Positions 26,001 through 31,289 of a stretch of 64,000 nucleotides of DNA are shown here, piece after piece. Where the stretch lies: assembly GCF_037975245.1 (NCBI RefSeq), contig NC_092570.1:17773918-17837917 (forward strand). Direction: 5' to 3'. Each line of letters starts with the position of its first letter. Positions within the stretch are counted from its first letter, which is position 1. A program made the translations under genes and the position numbers. The notes under the pieces are model-generated. The model saw nothing but the letters and a program-made list of their open reading frames with translations. It was not told the origin of the DNA and did no database searches. The DNA is from Apostichopus japonicus (lineage: Eukaryota; Echinodermata; Holothuroidea; Aspidochirotida; Stichopodidae).

Positions 26001-29000
26001 ATACAAAATGATTTTTTTCCTTCAGGATCATTCTGAGAAGTTTAATCAGTGAAATGGTGGTGAATAAATCAACAAAGGTTTCACAAATTTAATTCTACAT
26101 GATTGGTTGAAAACACATCCACATTTATTTGTAGATAAATTTAACAACATTCAAAGGTTCAGGGAGAATAACAACGGAAGAAAACTTACACGTATAGTAT
26201 CTTTGACCAGAATGGTGTGATCAGTTGAGTATAATTATGATCTGGGTGGAAGGGCACCCCATCACTGTATTTCTTAATCTTCATGACACCAAGTGCTAAA
26301 ACATTAGTTTTGTTCCCTCTGATTATCATTTCCTGGAGAAAGACAAGAACAGAGAAGTAAACTATACAACTTTATCCATATATTCGACAAACAATTTATC
26401 CGGTACTTCATTGATCGATGTTATGGAATGTGAGAAAATTGCTACACGTACGAAAAGATTTGTAGACTTACTTTTCCTTATAAATTTTATTTTGCACAGC
26501 AATTTTGATTTAATAACAAATTCTACACAAATTTGGAACACTCAATTATTTCCTGGTATTAGAGCATTGGTGAACTGGATCAACTTACAAAGGTTGTTTT
26601 GCATATTAAATATTTGTACTTAACAAAAGACGTTTACCATCAGGGTAAGCCATGATACATTTTGGAACAAAACATTCCTCACTTTGCACTGGAAATTGGA
26701 ATCATACAATAATTTTTTATCAACAAGCAAATCATATCAACACAAGGAATGTCACTTCATCTTTCTTCTAGTATCAACGTTTTCGATCTTTGTCAGAGAA
26801 TAAACCAAAATGCAACTGCAAAGTTTCTTAGACTTATATTTGCCAACCATGTTTTCTTTCTTACGTATCATCATGTGATGGCGCTCTTTCACTATAGACT
26901 TGTTACATCAACATTAACTAAAATCGAATATCAACTAAGAACATTTTGTAAGATTATGAAAAAAATTTCACCTTTTAAGACAGTGGTTTTGGTTGTTCCA
27001 TTCATAAATGTAAATGATATCTTTGTAGACAGTGAAACAAATTTGATATATGGTTGAATGTTCATGAATATGCAATGAAAGATACTTCTTATTGCATAAT
27101 TTCATTGCCTTTAGATCCTGCCAGTACCAAAATATCAAGTCTTCTAACTTTAACAAATTGACCTTCACAGACTTTTTGCAGTGGATAAGCAGTTTGCTAA
27201 GGTTTACCTCTCTCTGAAATAATTTGACTCAGTCAAAAATGAATAATAGTTTCTTTTAAAATTTTCTATTTTTACCTGAATAACTTCTTCAACAACCTCC
27301 ATTTGACCTTCATCATCGGACGGGAATGAAGAGGGCGCTCTCTTCCTTAAGGTATTGTTTGGTGACACGGCAACCAGGGTCTTCCTGAGGATTATCTGGA
27401 ACCTACCAGTAGATCAATGGGATTACTCAGATTAGATTAATCCTCTACAGTTTCATTTCTGTGTTAAAGTAAGTTGGCCTAACGTTTCGATCCTAGCAGG
27501 ATCTTCTTCAAAGGCTTAATGACAAGTAACAGTAACAGAAGGGACAAAAACACGCACAGAATACAGACAGGTTAATGAGCATGGTGAACACAAAGAGATA
27601 GATGTAAGGGGATTAGTAGACAAGGGAGGGAGAGAAGAAAGAAAGAAACCAACAGGGGAAGAGGAGAGGTAGGAGATAAACAGTGGAGGGACAAAGAGAG
27701 GATTAAGGGAAGGGGGTAGGGAATAATTTCATTTCTGTCAGAATCAGAGCCATTTTGAAATAAAAATCTAGTCATGACCATTGTGCATTGAGAACCTTCA
27801 AGTTTAGTCTCCAAATTTAAGTTTGAATTGGTCAGGACAACTCAAACTCTGATCCTGAGATTCACACCTACAAAGTGGTTTTTCTAGTTACCCTGAGAAC
27901 TGGTATTTTGTATCATTTCTAATTGTGGCAATAGTTTTTATTTTTTTATTTTTTATTTTTTATAAAATGCTAAAGTGAACAATAGCCCATGCAGATTGAC
28001 AGAAGTCAAGACCAAATATAGACAACAGGGTACTATAAAGGAAAACCACATGGGCCAATCAGTGGTCCACAGCAACTTAGAACAACTAGAAGGGAGGGGC
28101 TTACTACAGCATCAGGCACAGGAAATAAGATGCTGATGCACCCTGCACTTGAAGGACTGAGCACCGTTGTCAGAAATGTCACCAACTACGCTATCTGGTA
28201 GGCTATTCCATACTTGTACCGCAGAGTGAATGAAGGTCCTGCCAGTGGAGACTGTCCTCGAAACTGGTACTGTAAAAGCATGGCCGGGCATCGACAAGCT
28301 AGAGCGTGTAGCTCGTCTAGCTACAAAGGGGTGTGGTAGCATTGCCTTTAGGTCCGGTGGGCACGAGTTGGTGTGCATCTTATAGAGAACAGTCGCTGCT
28401 GCCACCTGACGTCTTTGGTGAAGAGATGAGATGTTCAACTCAGTTCGTGCTTTCTCCTCACTTGTGCCAATGATGCGAAGGGCCTTCTTCTGGATCGAGT
28501 CAAGTAGTCCTAAGGTGGTGGGCGAGGCACTCATCCATGAAAGAGAGGCATATTCCATCACGCTACGGACCTGAGCCTTGTAGACTGTTGCTCGTCCCCG
28601 GATGTCCAATTTGTTGGCAACTTTCCTCAGGGCACCCAGTTTCTGTCCAGCTCTGGATGATACCTTGGAGATGTGTTTTGCCCAGGTCAGCTTGCTGTCA
28701 ATTGTGACTCCCAGAATCTCCAGCTCCTCTTTTTTGGCCAGTTTGGTGTTGCCAAACATGAGATCCAGCTTGGTAGGGTTCCTCTTTCTTGAGATTGTCA
28801 GTGCCTTGCATTTCGATGGCTCAAAGGTCACCTTCCATTTGTCTGCACAGATCCTCATTCGCTCTAGGTCTCTGTGTAAGCTTGCTGTTACCGCCTTGGG
28901 ATCATCTCTTGATGAGATCTCACAGTACAGAGTAGAGTCATCTGCATAGAGGTAGAGGTTGTTTTCACATTCGTCGCCCAGATCGTCGATGAACACAGAG

Positions 29001-30453
29001 AACAGAAGTGGTCCCAGTATTGACCCTTGGGGCACTGACGCATTGATGGAGGAAGTACTTGATGACTGTCCAGATAAGACAACTTTGATAGATCTGTCTG
29101 CGAGGTAGCTCCTGATCCAAGTGAGAAGATTGCCTGAGACTCCTTTCACTTCAAGTTTTGAGCAGAGACCATTGTGCCACACCTTGTCAAATGCACCTTT
29201 GATGTCCAGGGCAATTAGTCGCACCTCGTTACCTCTGTCCAGGCTGTTTGACCACTGTTGAGAGAGTATGGTGAGAATGTCAGCCGTGCTGTGGTGTGGC
29301 CTAAATCCAAACTGCCTATCCGATATCAGATGATTATCCAAGAGGTACTTCTGAAGTTGGTTCTGTACAGCTGCCTCCATAACCTTGCTGATGATGCAGA
29401 GAAGAGAGATGGGGCGGTACATAGATGGATCTGACTTTGAGTCTCTCTTGTGAATAGGGATGACAGATGCAGTTTTCCATTGACTTGGAAAAACACTGTG
29501 TGAGAAGCAAAGCTCAAACAGCACGCTAAGTGGTCTTGCAAGTTCTGCACTGCACTCCTTCAGGACTCTGGCAGGGATTTCATCAGGGCCAGTAGTTTTG
29601 TCGGGTTGCAGATTCCTCAAGAGCTTTCTGACATCTTTGACCTTGAAAGCTATTACAGTAATGCATAACTAATGAATATGTCATTATATGTAAATTGTGT
29701 CGATCAAATTGACCTTTGACAGATTTGGACAAAGGAGTCCTATGTGATTGGTTGTCATAAGTAGAGGAAAACAAATTAAGTAAAATTAAGTATTAAACTA
29801 GTCATGGTGGACGTGGACATAAAATAGCAATGTGTTATGAGGGTGCATGAATCTACTAACACTACCCTAAATATATCATTCTGTACAGCAGATCTGTTCC
29901 TCTGTACGTCAACAGGTAAATTCAAATCACTACTCAATCACAACTAAATGGTAGTTAAGTGTTTGCTTTGATGAGCCGTTGCCTTTACACCTCGTCAGTG
30001 TCATTCCTTGCCACCCTGCCAAACATTGAAATAAACATTACTGGACCAGAGCTGTTGGCAACACGGCAAGCTCAAACAACATGCGTTTTGTTTCTACCGA
30101 CAAAGCCTTTTTCTCTCACTAAGATATTCAATTGTTTATATAAACCTTTCTCAATGTTTAGGAATAATTAGGAAAATACTTTGCACTACTTTTAGTAGTT
30201 GAACATTTCTAAACCTTGGAGGCAATATTTAAGGACCATTAAAAGTTCTATGTTATTCATACACAAAATTATAATTTTTACATTGAATTCCAAAGAAATG
30301 AAATATGAACGAAATGATTCTTGGAATGGAAAGATAAAATTACCCAGGTTTCTGTGAATACTTTGACAGCTTCTCTGGAGCATCTTGTAAGGTCGCATAA
30401 ATATACTCTTGAAGATTGAAAATTCTTCCATATGCTCTCTTGAGAACTTCCAT
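2792..30453 (-). CDS. TERT: Telomerase reverse transcriptase (TERT), 28 coding exons
   Basis: Catalytic subunit of telomerase, which copies the telomerase RNA template onto chromosome ends in the nucleus. Exons, listed 5' to 3' on the minus strand: 30453-30344, 27402-27276, 26332-26190, 24995-24910, 23836-23651, 22881-22784, 22582-22515, 22061-19720, 19343-19273, 18192-18055, 17686-17590, 16756-16719, 16205-16080, 15470-15414, 14950-14847, 14019-13923, 13369-13178, 12527-12453, 11966-11841, 11570-11486, 11185-11084, 10493-10413, 9243-9171, 8004-7959, 6795-6669, 5653-5548, 3507-3402, 2869-2792. The sum is 5085 nt, an exact multiple of three with no internal stop, so 1694 residues. Every intron is GT..AG. 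Domains: TEN about 1-217, TRBD about 218-1155 (split by a ~740-residue insert), RT about 1170-1515, C-terminal extension to 1694. Catalytic aspartates are D1272 and D1434/D1435. Human TERT has 1132 residues; the excess is almost all in exon 8. The start codon has A at -3 and G at +4. An AG at the 5' side suggests an upstream untranslated exon, which I could not locate. The polyadenylation site was not determined. Confidence 0.96.
3402..3507 (-). CDS. TERT: TERT exon 27: C-terminal extension
   Basis: Residues 1634-1669. LCVKAFHVKLSRHFGVHKML aligns with human [20 protein letters not shown], ending ELARKL for QLSRKL. Acceptor TCAAG|GTTGTG, donor TTG|GTGAGC. Confidence 0.95.
4230..4290 (+). mobile_element. 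tRNA-like SINE head fragment
   Basis: Contains GGTTAGGGGTTCGACTCC, a B-box-like element, followed by TGGCCGGGTCATA. The same GGCCGGGTCATA follows the B box of the SINE at 58.6 kb, so this is probably a 5' fragment of that family. It abuts the 303-bp tandem repeat. Confidence 0.45.
4309..5057. repeat. 303-bp tandem repeat in TERT intron 26, about 2.5 copies
   Basis: The unit starts CACTCTAAGCCCCGCCC at 4309, 4612 and 4915, a period of exactly 303 bp, with only a few differences between copies. It holds TCATTAATATTCATGA-like inverted motifs. The third copy stops at a (CA)n tract at 5064. Each unit contains the same open frame (93 and 79 codons), so these ORFs are satellite by-products, not genes. 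Confidence 0.95.
5063..5098. repeat. (CA)n microsatellite
   Basis: About fourteen CA units with a few TACA/ACGC interruptions, directly after the last partial 303-bp unit. Confidence 0.9.
5548..5653 (-). CDS. TERT: TERT exon 26: thumb
   Basis: Residues 1599-1633 plus two bases. ILDIASTYYFKVKKVLRG parallels human VISDTASLCYSILKAKNAG, and the exon ends in FPVSLAAMRW (human LPSEAVQWLC). Acceptor CACAG|GAATG, donor ATG|GTAGAG. Without splicing, a TAG follows at once. Confidence 0.93.
6669..6795 (-). CDS. TERT: TERT exon 25: thumb
   Basis: Residues 1557-1598. INSPGVIIENVYHLLLLTAF matches human [20 protein letters not shown], followed by RFHSYFQALP for RFHACVLQLP. Acceptor TTCAG|ATTAAT, donor TTG|GTATGC. 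Confidence 0.96.
7959..8004 (-). CDS. TERT: TERT exon 24: 46-nt exon in the thumb
   Basis: Residues 1541-1556. QLLRDSLCCQVFLKLQ corresponds to human GVLRLKCHSLFLDLQ with identical spacing to the neighbouring exons. The acceptor GAAAG|ACTC lacks a strong pyrimidine tract and the donor CAG|GTCTTG is weak. The call rests on homology, exact length and phase. Confidence 0.8.
9171..9243 (-). CDS. TERT: TERT exon 23: start of C-terminal extension
   Basis: Residues 1517-1540 plus two bases. The junction reads YESTSFRYSMTVSF, against human YARTSIRASLTF. Acceptor ATAG|GTTTCA, donor TCA|GTAAGT. Confidence 0.92.
9678..9742. repeat. 33-bp direct duplication in intron 22
   Basis: TTTGTGACGTCAAGAAATAT and TTTGTGACGTAAAGAAATAT start 33 bp apart, each followed by CTATATACA. 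A CRE-like TGACGT core is repeated in both, which may be chance. Confidence 0.85.
10413..10493 (-). CDS. TERT: TERT exon 22: motif E (primer grip)
   Basis: Residues 1490-1516. WFPWCGFLFNTKTLDVRNDY matches human [20 protein letters not shown], the primer grip. Acceptor ACAG|ATTGG, donor CAA|GTAAGT. Confidence 0.97.
10747..11043 (+). repeat. Dispersed repeat, copy in TERT intron 21
   Basis: About 295 bp sharing blocks with 27456-27723, including CCTAGCAGGATCTTCTTCA, GGGACAAAGAGAGGATTAAG and a purine-rich GAGGAGAGGTAGGAGATAA stretch. This copy holds an extra TTACATGG tandem at 10845-10893. It ends about 40 bp short of the exon 21 donor. The family is unknown. Confidence 0.85.
11084..11185 (-). 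CDS. TERT: TERT exon 21: motif D
   Basis: Residues 1456-1489. IFGCHINPSKTLTNF parallels human EYGCVVNLRKTVVNF, with the motif D lysine at K1470. Acceptor TTCAG|CTGAAT, donor AAG|GTTTGT. A dispersed repeat lies about 40 bases downstream, in intron 21. Confidence 0.95.
11486..11570 (-). CDS. TERT: TERT exon 20: catalytic motif C
   Basis: Residues 1428-1455 plus one base. LLMRLIDDFFLVTPHLDIA matches human LLLRLVDDFLLVTPHLTHA. D1434 and D1435 are the second and third catalytic aspartates. Acceptor ACAG|TTGCTG, donor CAG|GTTGTT. Confidence 0.98.
11841..11966 (-). CDS. TERT: TERT exon 19: motif B'
   Basis: Residues 1386-1427. GISHGSVLSSLLCSMFYGHM matches human [20 protein letters not shown]. The glutamine of the QG pair is read as histidine (CAT) here. 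Acceptor CAG|ATCAAC, donor GGG|GTGAGT. Confidence 0.97.
12453..12527 (-). CDS. TERT: TERT exon 18: IFD end
   Basis: Residues 1361-1385. DSILKKLQQLIHNDIVS occupies the place of human SGLFDVFLRFMCHHAVR. Acceptor ACAG|GTCTCT, donor AGT|GTAAGT. A degenerate minisatellite starts about 33 bases upstream of the acceptor. Confidence 0.9.
12561..12800. repeat. Degenerate ~20-bp minisatellite in intron 17
   Basis: Diverging direct copies of TGACAGGTGTCACATAT. The first five or so are clear; later ones are decayed and partly inverted, since GTGTCAC is near-palindromic. The array stops about 33 bp from the exon 18 acceptor. Confidence 0.8.
13178..13369 (-). CDS. TERT: TERT exon 17: insertion in fingers domain (IFD)
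   Basis: Residues 1297-1360. NTYVIRRYWVTTITRHGDVR aligns with human [20 protein letters not shown]. The rest belongs to the telomerase-specific insertion between motifs A and B'. Acceptor GAAG|GAATTA, donor CAG|GTCTGT. Confidence 0.93.
13923..14019 (-). CDS. TERT: TERT exon 16: catalytic motif A
   Basis: Residues 1264-1296. LYFVKMDISKCYDSIPQDKL matches human [20 protein letters not shown]. D1272 is the first metal-binding catalytic aspartate. Acceptor TTTCAG|ACC, donor AAG|GTTCGT. Confidence 0.98.
14377..14824. repeat. 28-bp minisatellite in intron 15, about 16 copies
   Basis: Unit GAATATTCACAGCAATCTTC plus TAAACTAT, 27-29 bp, about sixteen direct copies with scattered changes. It starts about 22 bp beyond the exon 15 donor and fills over half of intron 15. 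There are no unique spacers, so it is not CRISPR-like. Confidence 0.97.
14847..14950 (-). CDS. TERT: TERT exon 15: upstream of motif A
   Basis: Residues 1230-1263 plus two bases. LFGFSRLGVTSIYPKWREFV parallels human [20 protein letters not shown]. Acceptor TTTAG|AGGGAT. The donor AAG|GTTTGT is non-consensus, and a minisatellite begins about 20 bases beyond it. Confidence 0.92.
15414..15470 (-). CDS. TERT: TERT exon 14: 57-nt exon between motifs 2 and A
   Basis: Residues 1211-1229. INFLLRDALDIFNYLW parallels human ERLTSRVKALFSVLNYE. Acceptor AAAG|AAATAT, donor TGG|GTACGT. Phase 0 on both sides. Confidence 0.88.
16080..16205 (-). CDS. TERT: TERT exon 13: RT motifs 1 and 2
   Basis: Residues 1169-1210. 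KLRFIPKEKGFRPIVRL matches human RLRFIPKPDGLRPIVNM, RT motifs 1 and 2 of the fingers. Acceptor CAG|CTAACT, donor GAG|GTAATC. Confidence 0.97.
16719..16756 (-). CDS. TERT: TERT exon 12: 38-nt microexon
   Basis: Residues 1156-1168. DYKKLGVLSEIDQ aligns with human SKLQSIGIRQHLKR. Acceptor GCAG|AC is good. The donor CAG|GTTCAA is weak, but it is the only one that restores phase with exon 13. Confidence 0.8.
17090..17520. other. G-rich repeat-like stretch in TERT intron 11
   Basis: Contains GGGGGGCACAACATCAGAGG, GGGGCACATTTATTTGCCAG and GGGGGGTGAGGGGCTCC blocks. A similar GGGGGGCACAAGATGG lies near 15.66 kb. Probably remnants of a dispersed element; no termini were identified. Confidence 0.35.
17590..17686 (-). 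CDS. TERT: TERT exon 11: T motif
   Basis: Residues 1124-1155. QYYVTETSVSKNELAYF matches the telomerase-specific T motif (human FFYVTETTFQKNRLFFY), which helps bind telomerase RNA. Acceptor CAG|CTGCAG, donor CTG|GTAAGG. Confidence 0.97.
18055..18192 (-). CDS. TERT: TERT exon 10: TRBD
   Basis: Residues 1078-1123. ISDCLWTK parallels human VRDCAWLR. RKELAETMFDWLITDLVLPL parallels [20 protein letters not shown]. Acceptor AAG|ATTTCC, donor AGA|GTAAGC. Confidence 0.95.
18350..18732. mobile_element. hAT-like MITE in TERT intron 9
   Basis: The right end, read inward, is CAGTGGTTCTCAAAGTGG, the typical terminal inverted repeat of hAT/Charlie elements. The left end begins CTCAAACTTTTC. The element is flanked by the identical 8-bp direct repeat CCTTAAAT at 18342-18349 and 18733-18740, as expected for a hAT target duplication. 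The interior is C/G-rich and non-coding. The left end lacks the outermost CAGTGGTT. Confidence 0.82.
19273..19343 (-). CDS. TERT: TERT exon 9: TRBD after QFP
   Basis: Residues 1054-1077. The junction gives FFKYVKLMVKLGRFEKLPL, aligned with human FLRNTKKFISLGKHAKLSL. Acceptor TAG|ATGTGA, donor AGG|GTAAGC. Confidence 0.95.
19720..22061 (-). CDS. TERT: TERT exon 8: giant insert plus QFP motif
   Basis: Residues 273-1053, 2342 nt, by far the largest exon. It opens with the end of the CP element (GTRLEVFQKTSS) and closes with the QFP element: VYVSLRGLLKKIIPMEIWGS at about 1025-1044 parallels human [20 protein letters not shown]. In between are about 740 residues of low-complexity, Ser/Thr/Asp/Lys-rich sequence. 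This stretch contains nine 24-residue repeats (about 543-758), a Lys/Arg-rich segment (about 837-880) and a duplicated 21-residue unit near 918-960. No known domain was recognised in the insert. It is probably disordered (inference). The basic segment could act as a nuclear localisation or RNA-binding patch (inference). Acceptor CAG|AGGGAC, donor AAGT|GTGAGT; both phases fit exons 7 and 9. Confidence 0.93.
20000..20126 (-). repeat. Two 63-bp coding repeats in TERT exon 8
   Basis: Two adjacent copies, period 63 bp, encode GLDTKHSRQTS(V/I)NM(K/E)TSHTH units of 21 residues. The second copy is followed by a His/Asp run. This is a second, independent tandem expansion within the same exon. Confidence 0.85.
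20606..21253 (-). repeat. Coding minisatellite: nine 72-bp units in TERT exon 8
   Basis: Nine direct copies of exactly 72 bp encode units of the form TSDQSR..DLL..G.GVAVDPEDI. The half ending VAVDPEDI is invariant in all copies, and variation is limited to a few positions (IG/TS/NS after SDQSR; GDG/GNG/GTG). Near-identity at DNA level points to recent unequal exchange or conversion. Because 72 is a multiple of three and the unit lacks stops in other frames, long shadow ORFs appear on this segment. Confidence 0.97.
22515..22582 (-). CDS. TERT: TERT exon 7: CP-motif region of TRBD
   Basis: Residues 251-272 plus two bases. KKRIPDRLRRSRDVLRQLL parallels human [21 protein letters not shown]. The spliced junction reads LLCNIKGTRLEVFQK, standing where human has LLGNHAQCPYGVLLK. 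Acceptor CAG|AAGAAA, donor CAA|GTATGT. Confidence 0.92.
22784..22881 (-). CDS. TERT: TERT exon 6: start of RNA-binding domain
   Basis: Residues 218-250. LNSFPASISGADQLVRKIF matches human LSSLRPSLTGARRLVETIF, the first helix of the TRBD. It joins exon 5 in phase, although a further small linker exon in intron 5 cannot be excluded. Acceptor TAG|ATCCG, donor AAG|GTAAGA. Confidence 0.94.
23273..23510 (+). mobile_element. tRNA-derived SINE (family 1) in TERT intron 5
   Basis: The head is tRNA-like: A box TAGCTCAGTGGTTAACGCC, B box GAGTTCGAGTCACTCC. The body has a GACTGACTTCGGTCAGCTTG hairpin-like motif, and the tail is TTCCTGCTTGCAGGAGGATC followed by TAAAATAC. Copies of the same family occur at 38.9, 57.6 and 63.8 kb. 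Orientation is antisense to TERT. Confidence 0.9.
23651..23836 (-). CDS. TERT: TERT exon 5: TEN end and short linker
   Basis: Residues 156-217. It is rich in Ser, Thr and Ala and ends VSLCYDKNWYQKGL, which parallels the RAWNHSVREAGVPLG element that closes the human TEN domain. The linker between TEN and TRBD is therefore very short here, unlike the ~150 residues in human. Acceptor CAG|GTGATC, donor TTAT|GTGAGT. Confidence 0.9.
23884..24640 (+). mobile_element. 5'-truncated non-LTR retrotransposon, C-terminal RT part
   Basis: An open frame runs to a stop at 24607-24609. It includes 185 codons from the first ATG (24052) and about 40 readable codons before it (KYVGSLLGTEE). Typical LINE thumb/C-terminal sequence: LKSIFLYNCELWGTTKDL, FQRSLLRNILNI and RRLRFFGHVARLQEDTPAK. 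The RT core and endonuclease are missing, as in 5' truncation. It lies antisense in TERT intron 4, its 5' break only about 50 bp from the exon 5 acceptor. Confidence 0.88.
24910..24995 (-). CDS. TERT: TERT exon 4: TEN domain core
   Basis: Residues 127-155. VIGKDAMKDLLHNTSIFIEA matches human [20 protein letters not shown], and GCYIQLSG matches SCAYQVCG. Acceptor CAG|AATAGG, donor CCG|GTGGGT. Confidence 0.95.
26190..26332 (-). CDS. TERT: TERT exon 3: TEN domain GQ region
   Basis: Residues 80-126. EMIIRGNKTNVLALG corresponds to human ERGAKNVLAFG, the most conserved TEN element, and is followed by an aromatic-rich segment ending FWSKILY. Acceptor CAG|GAAATG, donor GT|GTAAGT. Confidence 0.94.
27276..27402 (-). 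CDS. TERT: TERT exon 2: TEN domain
   Basis: Residues 38-79. The segment FQIILRKTLVAVSPNN matches human FRALVAQCLVCVP, and VVEEVIQ matches LVARVLQ. Acceptor TAG|G, donor CAG|GTAAAA. A dispersed repeat ends or begins about 55 bases upstream of the acceptor, inside intron 1. Confidence 0.9.
27456..27723 (+). repeat. Dispersed repeat, copy in TERT intron 1
   Basis: Same orientation and order of blocks as the copy at 10747-11043, with lower-level differences, and without the TTACATGG expansion. It begins with ACGTTTCGATCCTAGCAGGA, an imperfect palindrome around GATCCTAGCAGGATC. It lies about 55 bp upstream of the exon 2 acceptor. Confidence 0.85.
27935..29660 (-). mobile_element. Non-LTR retrotransposon with open RT, in TERT intron 1
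   Basis: ORF 29620-28112 (502 codons from the first Met; the frame is open further upstream to about 29650). RT motifs: YRPISLLCIISKVMEAAV, FGFRPHHSTADI, LIALDIKGAFDKVWH (motif A Asp), SVPQGSILGPLLFSVFIDDL (motif B), YLYADDSTLY (motif C, YADD), LEILGVTIDSKLTW. The C-terminal end SLPDSVVGD...FKCRVHQHL is typical of jockey/CR1-type elements. The endonuclease half is absent (5' truncated). The 3' end carries an A-rich AAAAAT tail near 27935-27965. It lies in the same orientation as TERT. The absence of stops suggests a fairly recent insertion. I found no clear target duplication. Confidence 0.93.
28112..29620 (-). CDS. Retrotransposon reverse transcriptase fragment
   Basis: RNA-directed DNA polymerase of the non-LTR element above, 502 residues from the first Met. 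RT core is at about residues 35-260, with catalytic residues in LDIKGAFD and YADD, followed by a thumb/connection region. No endonuclease domain remains, so it cannot be a full ORF2. It is not a host gene. It is unlikely to be translated on its own unless a transcript starts upstream. Confidence 0.9.
   Translation of the reverse strand: MRNLQPDKTTGPDEIPARVLKECSAELARPLSVLFELCFSHSVFPSQWKTASVIPIHKRDSKSDPSMYRPISLLCIISKVMEAAVQNQLQKYLLDNHLISDRQFGFRPHHSTADILTILSQQWSNSLDRGNEVRLIALDIKGAFDKVWHNGLCSKLEVKGVSGNLLTWIRSYLADRSIKVVLSGQSSSTSSINASVPQGSILGPLLFSVFIDDLGDECENNLYLYADDSTLYCEISSRDDPKAVTASLHRDLERMRICADKWKVTFEPSKCKALTISRKRNPTKLDLMFGNTKLAKKEELEILGVTIDSKLTWAKHISKVSSRAGQKLGALRKVANKLDIRGRATVYKAQVRSVMEYASLSWMSASPTTLGLLDSIQKKALRIIGTSEEKARTELNISSLHQRRQVAAATVLYKMHTNSCPPDLKAMLPHPFVARRATRSSLSMPGHAFTVPVSRTVSTGRTFIHSAVQVWNSLPDSVVGDISDNGAQSFKCRVHQHLISCA
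30344..30453 (-). CDS. TERT: TERT exon 1: start of TEN domain
   Basis: Residues 1-36 plus two bases of codon 37. The opening MEVLKRAYGRIFNLQEYI lines up with the first helix of vertebrate TEN domains (human SLLRSHYREVLPL). The exon ends in a GG|GTAATT donor. ATG 30453-30451 is chosen because homology begins at once after it and the context is strong. The frame is open further upstream, but a CATAG|CAG acceptor sits about 10 bases before the ATG. Confidence 0.88.
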
Positions 30454-31289
30454 AGTAACTGCTATGAACAGAATAATTCCCAGTGATAACAATCTGATAA
30501 CATTCATGCATTCATAGCTTTTGTTTATTTGTTTGGGTTTCAAGGAACTGATTAAAGTTGAATCACGTTAAAAGAAATGGTACTAACATTCTAACTATAA
30601 GACTAATCTTGCAGTGTAGTAGGACCAATTCTGACAAAAAATAAGCCTCAATACCAGTATTTTCAACAAATTTATTGATGATTGCATTGTTTTGAAGGGT
30701 GCATTCAAAATCACGCTATTTTTCGAAATGCTACAGGTTTTCAGATTTCTAATTTAAATGTATATTTTCTGAAGTACATACATTTCATCATTTTATAATA
30801 ATTCAACTATGACAATGTCAAACCTATAATACAAACTATAACTGTCAGTATAAACACTCCCAAATATGTGGAAATATCACATTGTTAGGAGTGATCGTAT
30901 CTACAGTATAAGCACCAAGCAACGCATGCATATGTGTAATGGTGAGAGTCCATTAAACGTTATTCAGAAATCATAGCCCAGAAATCATTCTCTTTCTTAC
31001 ATAGTTTGTTTACCTTCTACGTTATGGATATTTTCATCATCAGACGATGAATCTGAATTATCGTACTAACAACAATCTAACACAGGGAATCTTATTGTGT
31101 TTGATCGATTTTTGATATTCAAAACTTTTCAAAATGTTGCATGCATAAATCCATATAATTAGCGGGTCTTAACTTTGCAAACAGAATGAGAGTTGAATAC
31201 ATAGAAACAGAGCTGATGTCATTCATAGAAATTATAGACCGTGTTTTCATTATTACGTGATACATACTGCTTCCGATAACCTTAGTAAC

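Noticed and set aside
28112-29620. A host gene for a second reverse transcriptase
   Set aside because: Motifs, missing endonuclease half and A-rich tail show a 5'-truncated retrotransposon.
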